NCBI RefSeq assembly: GCF_038396675.1
Contig: NC_088932.1
Location: 25,047,501-25,111,500 of the forward strand
Direction of reading: 5' to 3'
Source of the DNA: Hydra vulgaris
Lineage: Eukaryota; Cnidaria; Hydrozoa; Anthoathecata; Hydridae
DNA: 64,000 nucleotides
Of the stretch, positions 45,365 to 56,162 are shown in pieces. Both the position numbers and the translations under genes were made by a program. The first letter of the stretch is position 1. The number at the start of each line of letters is the position of its first letter. The notes under the pieces were generated by a model, which was not told the origin of the DNA, made no database searches, and saw nothing but the letters and a program-made list of their open reading frames with translations.

Positions 45365-47091
45365 ATGACAACAAACAAGCCTAGCAATAACAGCATTCAG
45401 AAGATAAAGGATGTCTGGACCAATAATCTGGCAAAATTTGAAGACTCTCATAAAGAAAGAAGAATGGTCCCTTTGGAAGAATATTCACTGGAAGAAAAGT
45501 GCAGAATGCCTCTCCAAAAGCAAATTATCAGACGCTACCATTTCCTTAGACCAAAAATCAAAGGAAAAAAGGAGCGAATAGCGGAAATTTCCGAAAAAGT
45601 CATCAAATTGTGGAAGTATAAACTGAATTCTCCTCATGTATTTGATCAAGTTATACGAGCAAAGCTTGATAAAATACTGAAATGTTATGATGAATGTGTC
45701 AAGTGGGGAAGCTACAAACCCCTTGATGAATTTTTTGATATTACTAAAGTAGATGGAACATGGTTATCTTCTGAGACCAAGCAATTGTACCATCTCCTAG
45801 TGGAAAGCAAAGGAACAGTGGGATACTCTACAGGTCAAGGGGCCAGTAAAGAAACTATCCATCCCTCTAAAAGACAAAACCTTTCTAATAGGTCATCCAA
45901 CTCGTCATCTTACTATCCTAGTTTTAGTGATTCTGACTCTGAGGCTGACGACAGTGAATATGAAAACGATGACAATGAAGAAGAAGAGACTACTTCACCA
46001 AGCAGAAAACATTATAAAAGCAACATTGCAGTCAATTTGGTGACTAGGTGACCTAAGAGTAAAGCTGCTAACATATAGCAATTGGCTCGTGAAGGCATTG
46101 ACATCCCAACTCCATGTCAATCAGCTATTTACAAGTCAACAATCAAAGAGGCAATCAAGCTGAGAAAGAAATGATTGAAAAGTTGCATATGGAAATTGGT
46201 CCTTACACTTTGATGGCAAGCACATTAACAAAATCAATTATCAAGTAGTCGTTCTTAAAAATGAAAGAAGAGAAATCAAATTCTGGCACGGGAAAAACTA
46301 TTACCCAAGGAATTTCTAAAGTCCTTGATAAATTTCACCTATAGAATTCAATACAGATGATTGTTGCAGATACCACCATCGTTAACACTGGAAAAAAGAA
46401 TGGCGTTGTTGTAATATTGCAAAGAATGTTCACAGAGAAACACATCAACAAACCTCAGTTTATCAGTTGTCAACACCGTGTATTAGGTAGAATTCTCCGT
46501 TTGGTGATGGATGAAAAACTTGGAAGTAAAACACAATCGCCGAACATTGAATATCCATTTGTAGAAAGCGAACAACTGAAAACACAGTTTGATAACGGAA
46601 TAGAAGTAATTCTTGAAACATCAGGCTGGAGAGATGATATGAAATTGTTATTTCATCTCACTCAAGTGTTCTGATTTTTTGATGAAAAGGGACATTTTCT
46701 ATTGATCGGGTTTCAGAAATTACCTAACATCAGCAATGCGAGGTGGAATTTCAGAGCTATACTAGCAATCCTGGCCTTCACTTTAATTCCTTCAACAAGG
46801 ACAGTTCTACAGAGATGTCGATTTATATCGTATGGCTGGGCAGACCATTGGTTTACAGACGAACTGCACAACAAAAATGACTTTAATAACTTGGCTGAAG
46901 TACTGAATCCATACAAAAAGGCTTTGAGCTCTTTGAAAAATCACTGGAAGCGAGAGCCATCCATACTACAGATCCCCAGAAGTAATCAATGCGCAGAGCA
47001 TGCAATCAGAGTAATGAAGGAAGTGTATTCGTCATGCAAAGACAAATTGCACCTATTCCTTCTATGCAGCAAGCAAGAGCAAGGTTAACGG
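45365..47091 (+). pseudogene. Transposase-like protein of the TTAGGG element
   Basis: The first 228 codons (45365-46051) are open from ATG: MTTNKPSNNSIQKIKDVWTN, CRMPLQKQIIRRYHFLRPK, a basic helical stretch, then an acidic Ser/Asp/Glu-rich region (SDSDSEADDSEYENDDNEEE). After stops near 46049-46380 the protein resumes with QMIVADTTIVNTGKKNGVVV, FISCQHRVLGRILRLVMDE, YPFVESEQLKTQFDNG, ETSGWRDDMKLLFHL, stop, KLPNISNARWNFRAILAILA, WADHWFTDEL and HWKREPSILQIPRSNQCAEH. I recognise a multi-copy Hydra protein family with this order, function uncharacterised. DTTIVNTGKKNGV looks like the second-Asp block of an RNase H-fold transposase. Four or more stops break the second half. The acidic Ser/Glu stretch could be a nuclear interaction region. 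Confidence 0.65.
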
Positions 47092-47299
47092 TCTGAGTCA
47101 TTGTTGGATTGGAAATTTATTTTATTACATGACTATGACATTCTAAATACATTTGAATACATAGTAGTACTTATTTCAAAATCGATTTTTTAATGGCGGG
47201 GTGAACTTTTTTCAAAAGATATGCAAATAATAGTTCATTTTTAGGTAAAAGTTTATCAAACTACAGTACAAAAGCATGGAGATGAAAAAAGTCATAACC

Positions 47300-47303
<4 letters not shown>

Positions 47304-47379
<76 letters not shown>

Positions 47380-47380
47380 T
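47304..47380. repeat. (TA)n array
   Basis: TA array with one TT interruption near 47351, right of the TTAGGG transposon. Confidence 0.95.
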
Positions 47381-47384
47381 AGTA

Positions 47385-47560
47385 TACACGCTCATCTAAT
47401 TTTTTCTTCAACAACCTGTTTCGCCGTCAGTAGGTTCATTAGGAACCTACTGACGGTGAAACAAATTGTCAAATAAAAAATCAGATAAGTGCTTTTACAA
47501 ATTTACTATTACTTTGTTATTTAAGAACATTGAGTACTTTATTTGTAGAACACACTAACA
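47385..47560. repeat. Penelope-associated inverted repeat copy
   Basis: GTTTCGCCGTCAGTAGGTTC pairs with GAACCTACTGACGGTGAAAC around an ATTAG loop. Outside it lie CATCTAATTTTTTCTTCAA in one direction and CAGATAAGTGCTTTTACAA in the other, and then the TTTACTATTACTTTGTTAT tail shared with 48550 and 44830. Confidence 0.7.
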
Positions 47561-47576
47561 TAGTATAACATAGAAC

Positions 47577-47642
47577 TCTTCCTGATGATCCAGCAATGGT
47601 GAAACTTCAAGTCGAAGATAAAAGTTAGATAAGTGTTTTTTA
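47577..47642 (+). ncRNA. Hammerhead-ribozyme-like motif, copy 1
   Basis: CTGATGA (47582-47588) is followed by a CCA-GCAA-TGG hairpin and then GAAAC (47601-47605), the two conserved halves of a hammerhead core around stem II. A CTTC..GAAG pair follows and could form stem III. The first stem II position is a T:T mismatch instead of the usual G:C, so activity is uncertain. Penelope-like elements are known to carry such ribozymes in their terminal repeats. It directly precedes a (TA)n array. Confidence 0.42.
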
Positions 47643-47649
47643 CTAATTA

Positions 47650-48038
<389 letters not shown>

Positions 48039-48119
48039 TCCGCTGATCTCAAAATAATAACTGGACAGCGCATACGGGAAAATATTTGAAGTCAGTTTTG
48101 GCCTACCAAGATGGCGGCG
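48039..48119 (+). repeat. Dispersed repeat with AAGATGGCGGCG end, copy 1
   Basis: CGCTGATCTCAAAATAATAACT then GGCCTACCAAGATGGCGGCG. The same sequence occurs at 50487-50565 and, in reverse, at 52367-52465. In the first two it touches a (TA)n array. It is probably a fragment of a MITE or retroelement end. Confidence 0.7.
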
Positions 48120-48386
<267 letters not shown>

Positions 48387-48387
48387 A

Positions 48388-48549
48388 ATTAGTAAAAAAC
48401 ACTTATCTAACTTTTATCTTCGACTTGAAGTTTCACCATTGCTGGATCATCAGGAAGAGTTCTCTTCCTGGAGGAACTCTTCCTGATAATCCAGCAATGG
48501 TGAAACTTCAAGTCGAAGATAAAAGTTAGATAAGTGTTTTTTACTAATT
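48388..48549. repeat. Inverted pair of hammerhead-like repeats
   Basis: About 78-base arms run from ATTAGTAAAAAACACTTATC to its complement, meeting at GTTCTCTTCCTGGAGGAACT. Each arm holds the CTGATRA..GAAAC motif (minus core 48453-48430; plus core 48483-48506, where the G is replaced, CTGATAA). The repeat joins two (TA)n arrays. Confidence 0.85.
48410..48460 (-). ncRNA. Hammerhead-ribozyme-like motif, copy 2
   Basis: On the minus strand CTGATGA, CCA-GCAA-TGG and GAAAC follow in the same order as at 47582, then CTTCAAGTCGAAG. The sequence is the same as copy 1 across the core. Confidence 0.4.
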
Positions 48550-48611
48550 TATTATTGCTCTGTTCTTTAAGAACATTGAGCACTCTATTTGTAAAATACA
48601 CTAACATAATT

Positions 48612-49190
<579 letters not shown>

Positions 49191-49416
49191 TTAATAGTTG
49201 GCCCCAAACTTAGAAAAGAATTTTAAAAGCAAAACATAAAAGTTATATTTACACCAACTCCAAATTTAAACAATATTTTCTGTAACAATAAAAACAAAAC
49301 TTCCTCCAAATACAAACCCAGGCGTCTACCAAACAATATGTTTACTCTATATACTCTATAAACAATAATACTCTATATACTCTATAAACAGAATGTTTAC
49401 TCTATATACTATAAAA

Positions 49417-49752
49417 TGCAAGTCTATATACATTGGTGAAACCAAGAAGAAAATTATATCAAGATGTATTGAGCACCAGAAAAATAGTTAAAAAGGAAAA
49501 TGGGCCAGTTCTGGTGCTACTGAGCATTCCAAATCATGCCGAGGTACGTTTGACTGGTTAAATGCGAAAACTATATCGGTAGCTCCAGAAAATCATATTC
49601 GGAAAACTCGAGAATCCCTGGAAATAAACAAAGCTAATGTTCGACAAGCTTTAGCAAGTGGCAAAAATGTTCTTAATAGGGATGATGGTGATAACGTCAC
49701 AACAAAAGCTTGGGGGCCATTTTTTATTAGATTATTTGACGTCAACATTTAA
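49417..49752 (+). pseudogene. GIY-YIG endonuclease of a Penelope-like element
   Basis: The frame reads CKSIYIGETKKKIISRCIEH, a stop after QKNS, KGKWASSGATEHSKSCRG, TFDWLNAKTISVAPENHIRK, TRESLEINKANVRQ, then TKAWGPFFIRLFDVNI and TAA. The YIG core, the Arg of SRCIEH, the AEHS-like TEHS and the Glu of PENHIRKTRESLEI are all in the order known for the C-terminal endonuclease of Penelope-like elements. That enzyme nicks target DNA to prime reverse transcription. One in-frame TAA interrupts it, and the reverse transcriptase is not readable upstream. Just before it, ACTCTATATA repeats mark slippage. Hammerhead-like motifs follow 70 bases downstream. Confidence 0.82.
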
Positions 49753-49819
49753 TCCTATTTTATAATAATTTATAAAACATCTAAAACAGCATTGTACTAA
49801 CTAATTTTTCTTTTTGAGA

Positions 49820-49925
49820 TATTTCGGTCTAACCTGCATAGACCATCATCAGACGTGAAATACCAATTTAAAATGGATTGGCATTTTACGTCTGATGATG
49901 GTCTATGCGGGTCAGACCGAATCAT
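49820..49925. ncRNA. Facing pair of hammerhead-ribozyme-like motifs
   Basis: On the minus strand CTGATGA (49852-49846) is followed by TGGTCT, a loop, AGACC and GAAA (49825-49822). On the plus strand CTGATGA (49892-49898), TGGTCT, a GGGTC-containing loop, AGACC and GAAT (49919-49922) follow. Stem II is five Watson-Crick pairs with one unpaired T. The minus copy has the complete GAAA; the plus copy lacks its last A. They lie in the 3' untranslated region of the Penelope-like copy. Confidence 0.5.
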
Positions 49926-50103
49926 CACAAAAAGAAGGGTTGTTTAGTGCGATGCTATTTTTGATGTTTTGTAACTTATTATAAATTTACGTACTACAAG
50001 AAACGTCGCTTAAACACTTAATCTTATTTTGTATTTTCTCATGCTCTTTTTAATGTTATTTTTTTAACGGTTTGTTTTTATCATAACGATTTTCTTTGTA
50101 ACG

Positions 50104-50160
50104 ATTTTTATTACACCTGATGACGCTGACCACGATAAATCATCGAAACATCGAATAATA
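50104..50160 (+). ncRNA. Hammerhead-like terminal motif, weak
   Basis: CTGATGACGCTGACCACGAT then AAATCATCGAAACATCG. The CTGATGA and GAAAC halves are present but stem II pairs poorly; GATGA pairs with TCATC instead. It may be only a conserved Penelope terminal sequence. Confidence 0.25.
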
Positions 50161-50221
50161 TATATTGAAATAAAAACAGATATATAATTTTTCAAAAAAG
50201 TTTATACGTAGCCGTATTTAT

Positions 50222-50565
<344 letters not shown>

Positions 50566-50829
50566 ATTAAATCTACAAGTCTTAAACAAAGATATAATTT
50601 TCGGTTTAACATAACATTAGTTTTTAGAAAAAAATGCAATATTACATATTTACGTAAATTTCTAAAATATATATAATATTTAATTTATCAAAATATACTC
50701 ATATCAATAAGTTTATCTTTAACAATAAGTAATATCTTCTTTTTTTAAAAACAAAAAAGATAAAAATAATTATATAAAAGTAAAGTTATCACTTTTTTTT
50801 TTTTTAAATTTTTGCTTCTAACAAGGCTG

Positions 50830-51215
50830 CAAGCAACCACTAATTAGAGTTGGAAGTTACTGGAAGATGAATATTGTAGAGCAAGATAACGATTGACAGA
50901 CAACTTAAAGGATTGCAAATTATATGAATCAGGAAAGCAAGATAAAGGAAGCGAATTCCAAGAAACTCATGTACGAGGAAAAAAACTAGCGGAATAAGAG
51001 TTTTTGGAGCACTTAGGAACAGTCACAGAAAAAGGATGAGATTTAATTGAATGACGAGTAACACGAGAATGAGGAGTTTTAGTAGCCCATTGTAGTATTT
51101 GTAGAAAAGAGAAAGAGAAGCAGCATTATGACGATGTGATAATGGTTGGAGATTATGACGATGCATTATGACGATGTGATAATGGCTGCAAGAACAGGTC
51201 CAACTATGCTTACAA
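50830..51215 (-). pseudogene. LINE fragment (end of reverse transcriptase frame)
   Basis: The minus strand reads HSWTCSCSHYHIVIM and then LSHRHNAASLSLFYKYYNG, the same block as in the LINE at 62920-63010 (LSHRHNVVSLSFFYKYYNG). A short duplication of TATGACGATG... produces the phrase twice (51128 and 51167). The remainder is untranslated sequence or decayed coding. Confidence 0.65.
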
Positions 51216-51377
51216 TGCGTTTTTGCACTTATAGCTGATTTAAACATGAGGAGCTAGTTCAGTGAATATTTTAGAGAAATTAACTGATCTTAAAACAGTA
51301 CTTGCAATTGCATTTTGAATTCCATCCATTTAGAAGGTGGCCATCTATTGAAGCAAGCAATCTTTGGAAACTCCTTT

Positions 51378-51830
51378 TTAGTTCTTTGCATGTGAAAATA
51401 ACAAATCATATTTTCCTAATAATTCAATTTCAGTCATAGATATTTTAGTGCTGGAGTCAGCAAAAGAATAGTCTAAAACATTCAATATATGAGTGTTATC
51501 TTTGATGCTGCAGTTTCCATTTAAAAATTGAATACTACTTTGCATCAAGAGTCATTTATATGTGACTGTGAATTGTTAGCAATTGATAATGTTGTTAAAC
51601 ATTCATGCAGATCTTACAGCACCTAAAGAGACCTCTAGATGGTTATGACTGAGCTTATAAGTTAATAAATAATTTAATGATGAACCTTCTTTTTCAACAC
51701 AGTTGAGAAATATACCTTGAACAGATTTAATTGCTGCCAAATATCCAATGAAACCAGTTTTTTGACTACGCAAAATTATTTGCGTACCAGTAATATCTTA
51801 AAGACTAATGATATAATTAAATGCCATGTC
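51378..51830 (-). pseudogene. P-element/THAP9-like transposase fragment
   Basis: The minus strand from 51830 reads DMAFNYIISL, stop, DITGTQIILRSQKTGFIGYL, AAIKSVQG, NYLLTYKLSHNHLEVSLGAV, RSA, stop, MFNNIINC, stop, QFTVTYK, stop, LLMQSSIQFLNGNCSIKDNT and HILNVLDY, ending at a TAA. The TGFxGxLxxIxS, LTYKLSxxHLE, NNNPT-like and QF..Y(K/R)xLL blocks are the C-terminal signature of P-element transposases and of vertebrate THAP9. Four stops within one frame show decay without frame shifts. No inverted ends were found, so only this fragment can be supported. Confidence 0.8.
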
Positions 51831-52366
51831 AAGAAATGGAAACTAAAGAGATATGCTATGCACGCAATGCTGACTTATATTCTTTAGCAAATACGTTTCT
51901 TGAATTTAATATGTCATATAATCAATCTATTATGCAAATAAACTTAACGGCATATTTATAAAATTATTTAACGGCTATATACAGTTCATTAATATAAAAA
52001 AAGTCAGAAAACTATAATATATAACAACAAGTAGCAGCAGGTAAACAGTATATATAACTTTAGTTAAGGTGGTTCAAAGATCTCAAAGAGGAGGTAATGA
52101 TTTGACTATTTCTATATCAAAAATTTATTGAGAACATTTTTTTCAAACAAATGTAATTTTACATACATTTAAAAAACTGTAAATTTCACTTATGCTATTT
52201 AATAATAAACTAAATTATTTAAAAAGATAATTTTTTTTTCTCTAATATTTAAAAAATTCATTTGCTTTCTTCTATTTTTTACAAATTTCTTATTTATAGT
52301 CTTATTTAATTATTTTCTTTTGCATTTTGATAAAGCCATAAAATGTATATCGGTTTCACCGATAGG
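51831..52366. other. AT-rich sequence, no gene seen
   Basis: May include more of the P-like element beyond recognition; nothing readable. Confidence 0.4.
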
Positions 52367-52465
52367 AACTAAAATCGCCACCATCTTGGGAGGCCAGCTT
52401 TGGCTTCAACTTTTTAAGGAAAAAAAATAGAATCCACTATCCTGTTATATTTTGAGATCAGTGGG
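52367..52465 (-). repeat. Dispersed repeat with AAGATGGCGGCG end, copy 3 (reverse)
   Basis: CGCCACCATCTTGGGAGGCC then TTTTGAGATCAGTGGGTATA. It is the complement of the repeats at 48039 and 50487 with some divergence, and again ends in a short TATATATA. Confidence 0.65.
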
Positions 52466-52545
52466 TATATATATGATAATTTAATATTGGTTTGAGCCTC
52501 AACAAAGTAACACCTTGTCTAAAAAATAACTTTTAGATATCAGCA

Positions 52546-52925
52546 GGGGTGGCTCCAGCATTTTTTGGTCTACGAGATATCTAACTTCCAGACATGGAGC
52601 AAACTCCAAACATTTATATGTTTATAATTATGTCAAATAAGGATGCTTTGCAAAAAATTACGATGATTGGAGTTTGGGAACAACCCCCCCCCCCCTCAAA
52701 TTTTTGCTACACCTGTCCAGGTGAGGGCAACAAGTTGATATAATATTTTTTGATTATTTTCAACTAGACTTATATTTATCAATAAATTTTAAATTTCATA
52801 GTAAAATATTTAAGCGTTCAAAAAATCACCATATAAAGTTTAAACCCCCTCAATTTAAGGGGATTTCAAATATTATATGATCATAATTTTTGAACGCTGA
52901 GAAATTATACTATGAAACTTAAAAT
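52546..52925 (+). mobile_element. Foldback family copy, one arm mostly lost
   Basis: Starts CAGGGGTGGCTCCAGCATTT and follows the arm of the element at 10904-11523 through a C run, GCTACACCTGTCC, CAAGTTGATATAATATTTTT and the CCCTCAATTTAAGGGG centre. It then stops about 60 bases into the second arm. Confidence 0.8.
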
Positions 52926-54039
52926 ACAATTAAAAAAAATTGTTTTTTTAATCATTTTTTAAATATTTAGAAGTTCCAAATATGTTATTTCAAGCTTATT
53001 TAGTAATACTTAATAAAAAAATATCTTTGGCACAAAAATGAGGAATTTGATCCACAGTGCTAAGAAACGCTTTCAGAATTTTGCCAGATTTTTGCCGTTC
53101 CGCAAAAGATGGCGGAGGCTGGCTTCACTTTTTAGTGAAGTCACGCATCTAGTTATATTTATACGTCATTAAATTCAGACGTTTTTTGAACATTCCACAC
53201 TGACCAAAAAAAAAATTTGGTTCCAAAAAGGTCTATAACGTTCAGAACGTAAACTGAACGTACATTTTACGTTTTTTGTACGTGCAGTGTTTGCTGGGAG
53301 GTGTCAACCAAAACATCAAAGATGAAAATTTATTATTTCAAAAACCATATAATAAAACATAATAGTTATATTCTATTGTCATATTGAAAAATTTATTTGA
53401 GTATAATAAGGTAAAAATTATTCAAAAAACACAAATCTGCACCCTACATCACCAAATTTTATGAAATTTGACACAAATGTTTAGAGAAATAACTTTGGAA
53501 AGACTGTAGATTTTTTTAAAAATTTTTTCAGCAACGTGTAGTGTGTTTGATTTTGACTGAAAAATGAGGGGGGGGGGGGGGGGGGAAGTGCCAAAAATGT
53601 TTCCGTTTATTATTATCCTTATATGGTGCTTTTAGTAATGCTGCGATTCTGAAACTTTGAACCAAAAGAGCTTAAAACCTGCTCAGTCCGAAAACTTTAG
53701 TTCTGTATCTCTCGAAGCAAGGCAATGTAGTTTATTCTAGGATTCATAAAATATACCTAATAATGAAAATAAAAAAGGGCATCGACAATTAAAGCTATAA
53801 AAAAATCTGACTGATAGAAAAAAAAATTTCTTTTTATTTTCTTAAAGATAATATGTATATCAAGTTTACGAACCAATTTTTTTAGAAATTAACAGCTTAG
53901 TAACTTAATTATTTTTTATTAATTTTTTACAACACAACTATAAGGTATAAAAAAACATTTCGAAAAGTAATTTAAATGATTTTATATACACTTTTCATTC
54001 ACATTATTTATAAGTTGTACGAAAAATAAAAGTATTTTT
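52926..54039. other. Spacer with repeat fragments
   Basis: No gene is seen. CGCAAAAGATGGCGGAGGCT near 53101 and the TACGTTTTTTGTACGTGCAG stretch followed by GTTTGCTGGGAG near 53270-53300 look like ends of dispersed repeats. A long G run follows GAAAAATGA near 53568. Confidence 0.4.
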
Positions 54040-55672
54040 ACTTTGCAAATGATGTGGACATCTGGAATCCAGCATTGCCTATCCACTGGCGGCCATTTAA
54101 AGGACCATTTGGACACATAAATTTGACAAGCACATCTTTTTCTTTTAGAGTAATATCTTCAATATCCCCACTTTTGCTCATAAGAAACACAGGCATAGTC
54201 ATCTGGTACTAAGTTTACAGTTGTTACAGGGATGTTTCCGAAGCCATGAATAAAAGCAAAATCTTTATCAACACTGCGTGGCTTTGCGCCTAGAAAATAA
54301 AAGGCAACATATGCATTTATTCCGTTTTACTTATTTTGTTAAACATGTTTTATTAAAGGAATCAAACGAAAATTGTAAGTCCAAAATAAAACAAAAATAC
54401 TTTTGACAATGATTCCACACAATTAAAAAATTTATTCGAGTTTATCCATAAAAATTATGCATGTTTTTTAAAGATAATAAAAGGTATATTAAATATATAT
54501 TTTTTAACCTTTTGATGGTCAAGTGGTACAAACTGATGGTAACTACGTGTTCCAGGTATGATATTTGCAGTGTCCAATCGTTCCTTAGGAGTGTTAATCA
54601 CCAAAGTTAAATCTTCTGATTATATATAAATGAAATGTATACCTCCAATGTTTTCCTTGCAATATTTGTACATTGCTTTTGGAGATAAAATATAATTACC
54701 CATATCTCTTTGCAAGCTTGCTAGTGTTGCTGAACGTTTGATTGTATCACCAATCCCATCACAAGGTTGCTTACCGTGACTAGTAGCAAAAACGTACCAT
54801 TTAGCAGAAAGACCAAAACCTTCAAGATGGAAACGAAGATTTAAAACATTTTTAAAATTCTTATATTGACCTGCATACCCATCTGTAAATTATTCAATAT
54901 TTTTTATTTGAGGTAGATTTGTTTTAATATGATTGCTGAAAACATCAATAATTTTATACACCATGTTCACATCAAGCATTATATTTTCTGAAACAGTACA
55001 ATAAGATTTGTGATTGAGAAAATCTTCTTTTTTGAAATAATAATCACAGGATGAAGCGTACATTGTAAATTTCTCCAATGAAAGCTTTGTATTTCACCCT
55101 GATCTACAATTTTACAGTTTTCCAAAAAATCACCCAAAAATAATGCTGTTAACTCCATTCATATCTTACTTTCTTGATCTCATGTATGATTGACTCTTAG
55201 ATAAATACGAGTGTCAAAGTTTTGTCAGTTTTCTACATACTAGTTCAATGTATTCAGACACTGGGTCTGTATTATGTGTTAAGTTTGACCTATCTGTTGT
55301 TATGTCCTGATCAAATTCTACTTCATCATCATCTTCAAACTCTCCAATTAAATTATAGAGTTTTTCAACAAATGCATTCATAGTTGTTGGGCATCTTTTA
55401 TATTTACGCATCATACAGTCTTTACTAGTCATGTCACATACAATATAAGGTAACAGTTCTTTGTATGTCACAGCATGAGGATGTAAAAGCAGTTTTAAAT
55501 TCTGATGAATAGCACAGACGCATACTGAATGTGTTCCTGAAGCACCAGCAATAATACAGCATTTTGGTCTCAATTTGAAAAACTTTGAAAACCCAATTTT
55601 TATTTCTGGGTTCATAGTTTTGAAAGCAACAAAGATTTCCTTTAAATTACATAAGAGCAAACATTTCTGCAT
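54040..55672 (-). pseudogene. Decayed multi-copy repeat protein (DGxAxQYKN family)
   Basis: From 55672: LLCNLKEIFVAFKTMNPEI, IGFSKFFKLRPKCCI, GTHSVCVCAIHQNLKLLL, CPTTMNAFVEKLYNLIGE, then stops and frame changes. FTMYASSCDYYFKKEDFL, VNMVYKIIDVFSNHIKTN, FTDGYAGQYKNFKNVLNL, YVFATSHGKQPCDGIGDTIK and LASLQRDMGNYI follow, with LDTANIIPGTRSYHQFVP and, near 54290-54040, VPDDYACVSYEQKWG and VLVKFMCPNGPLNGRQW. I know this order from uncharacterised proteins repeated in many invertebrate genomes, which end in a YVAxxYDxxWW..VKFMHPxGP domain. Function unknown; mobile origin is likely. Several nonsense codons show it is dead. No terminal repeats were found. Confidence 0.6.
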
Positions 55673-55679
55673 GTGAACA

Positions 55680-56162
55680 TTTTATAACTCATATAACTTA
55701 GCAAGGTTATATTTATTGGATATCACTTTTTATTTTATTACTTATTTTATTGATAATCAATATTTTATTAATAATAACAATCAATAAAAAAAAGATTACA
55801 TAATATTGTTTAATTTAATGACATAACTATTATGTAATGAAAATAATAATGCAAATGACATAACTATTATGTAATGAAAATAACAAGTTTATAAGTATAT
55901 TGAGTGTTTGAGCTAGTAAATGCAACATGTCTATAACCTATTAGAACTATATACATTTCCCCTAAGTTCTCCTTTTGAGTTTATTTGGCATTTTAAAAGT
56001 ACAAGTTTCAAGTCGTATTATTCGCTTGAAACCGAAATACTTATTTAAAACATGTTTTTTATTCCCCCAAACAAAAATACATGTTAATTTTTCACCAATA
56101 GAATTCAATGCACATTGTACTGTTTGAACAATACTTTTTTTATTATATGAAAAAGTTATAAT
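55680..56162. other. Spacer between two divergent repeat genes
   Basis: Contains a short direct repeat: TGACATAACTATTATGTAATGA occurs at about 55819 and 55857. No promoter can be identified with confidence. Confidence 0.45.

Noticed and set aside
53568..53587. Long G run as a G-quadruplex regulatory site
   Set aside because: It is an isolated homopolymer with no gene nearby; similar C or G runs occur at ends of several repeats.
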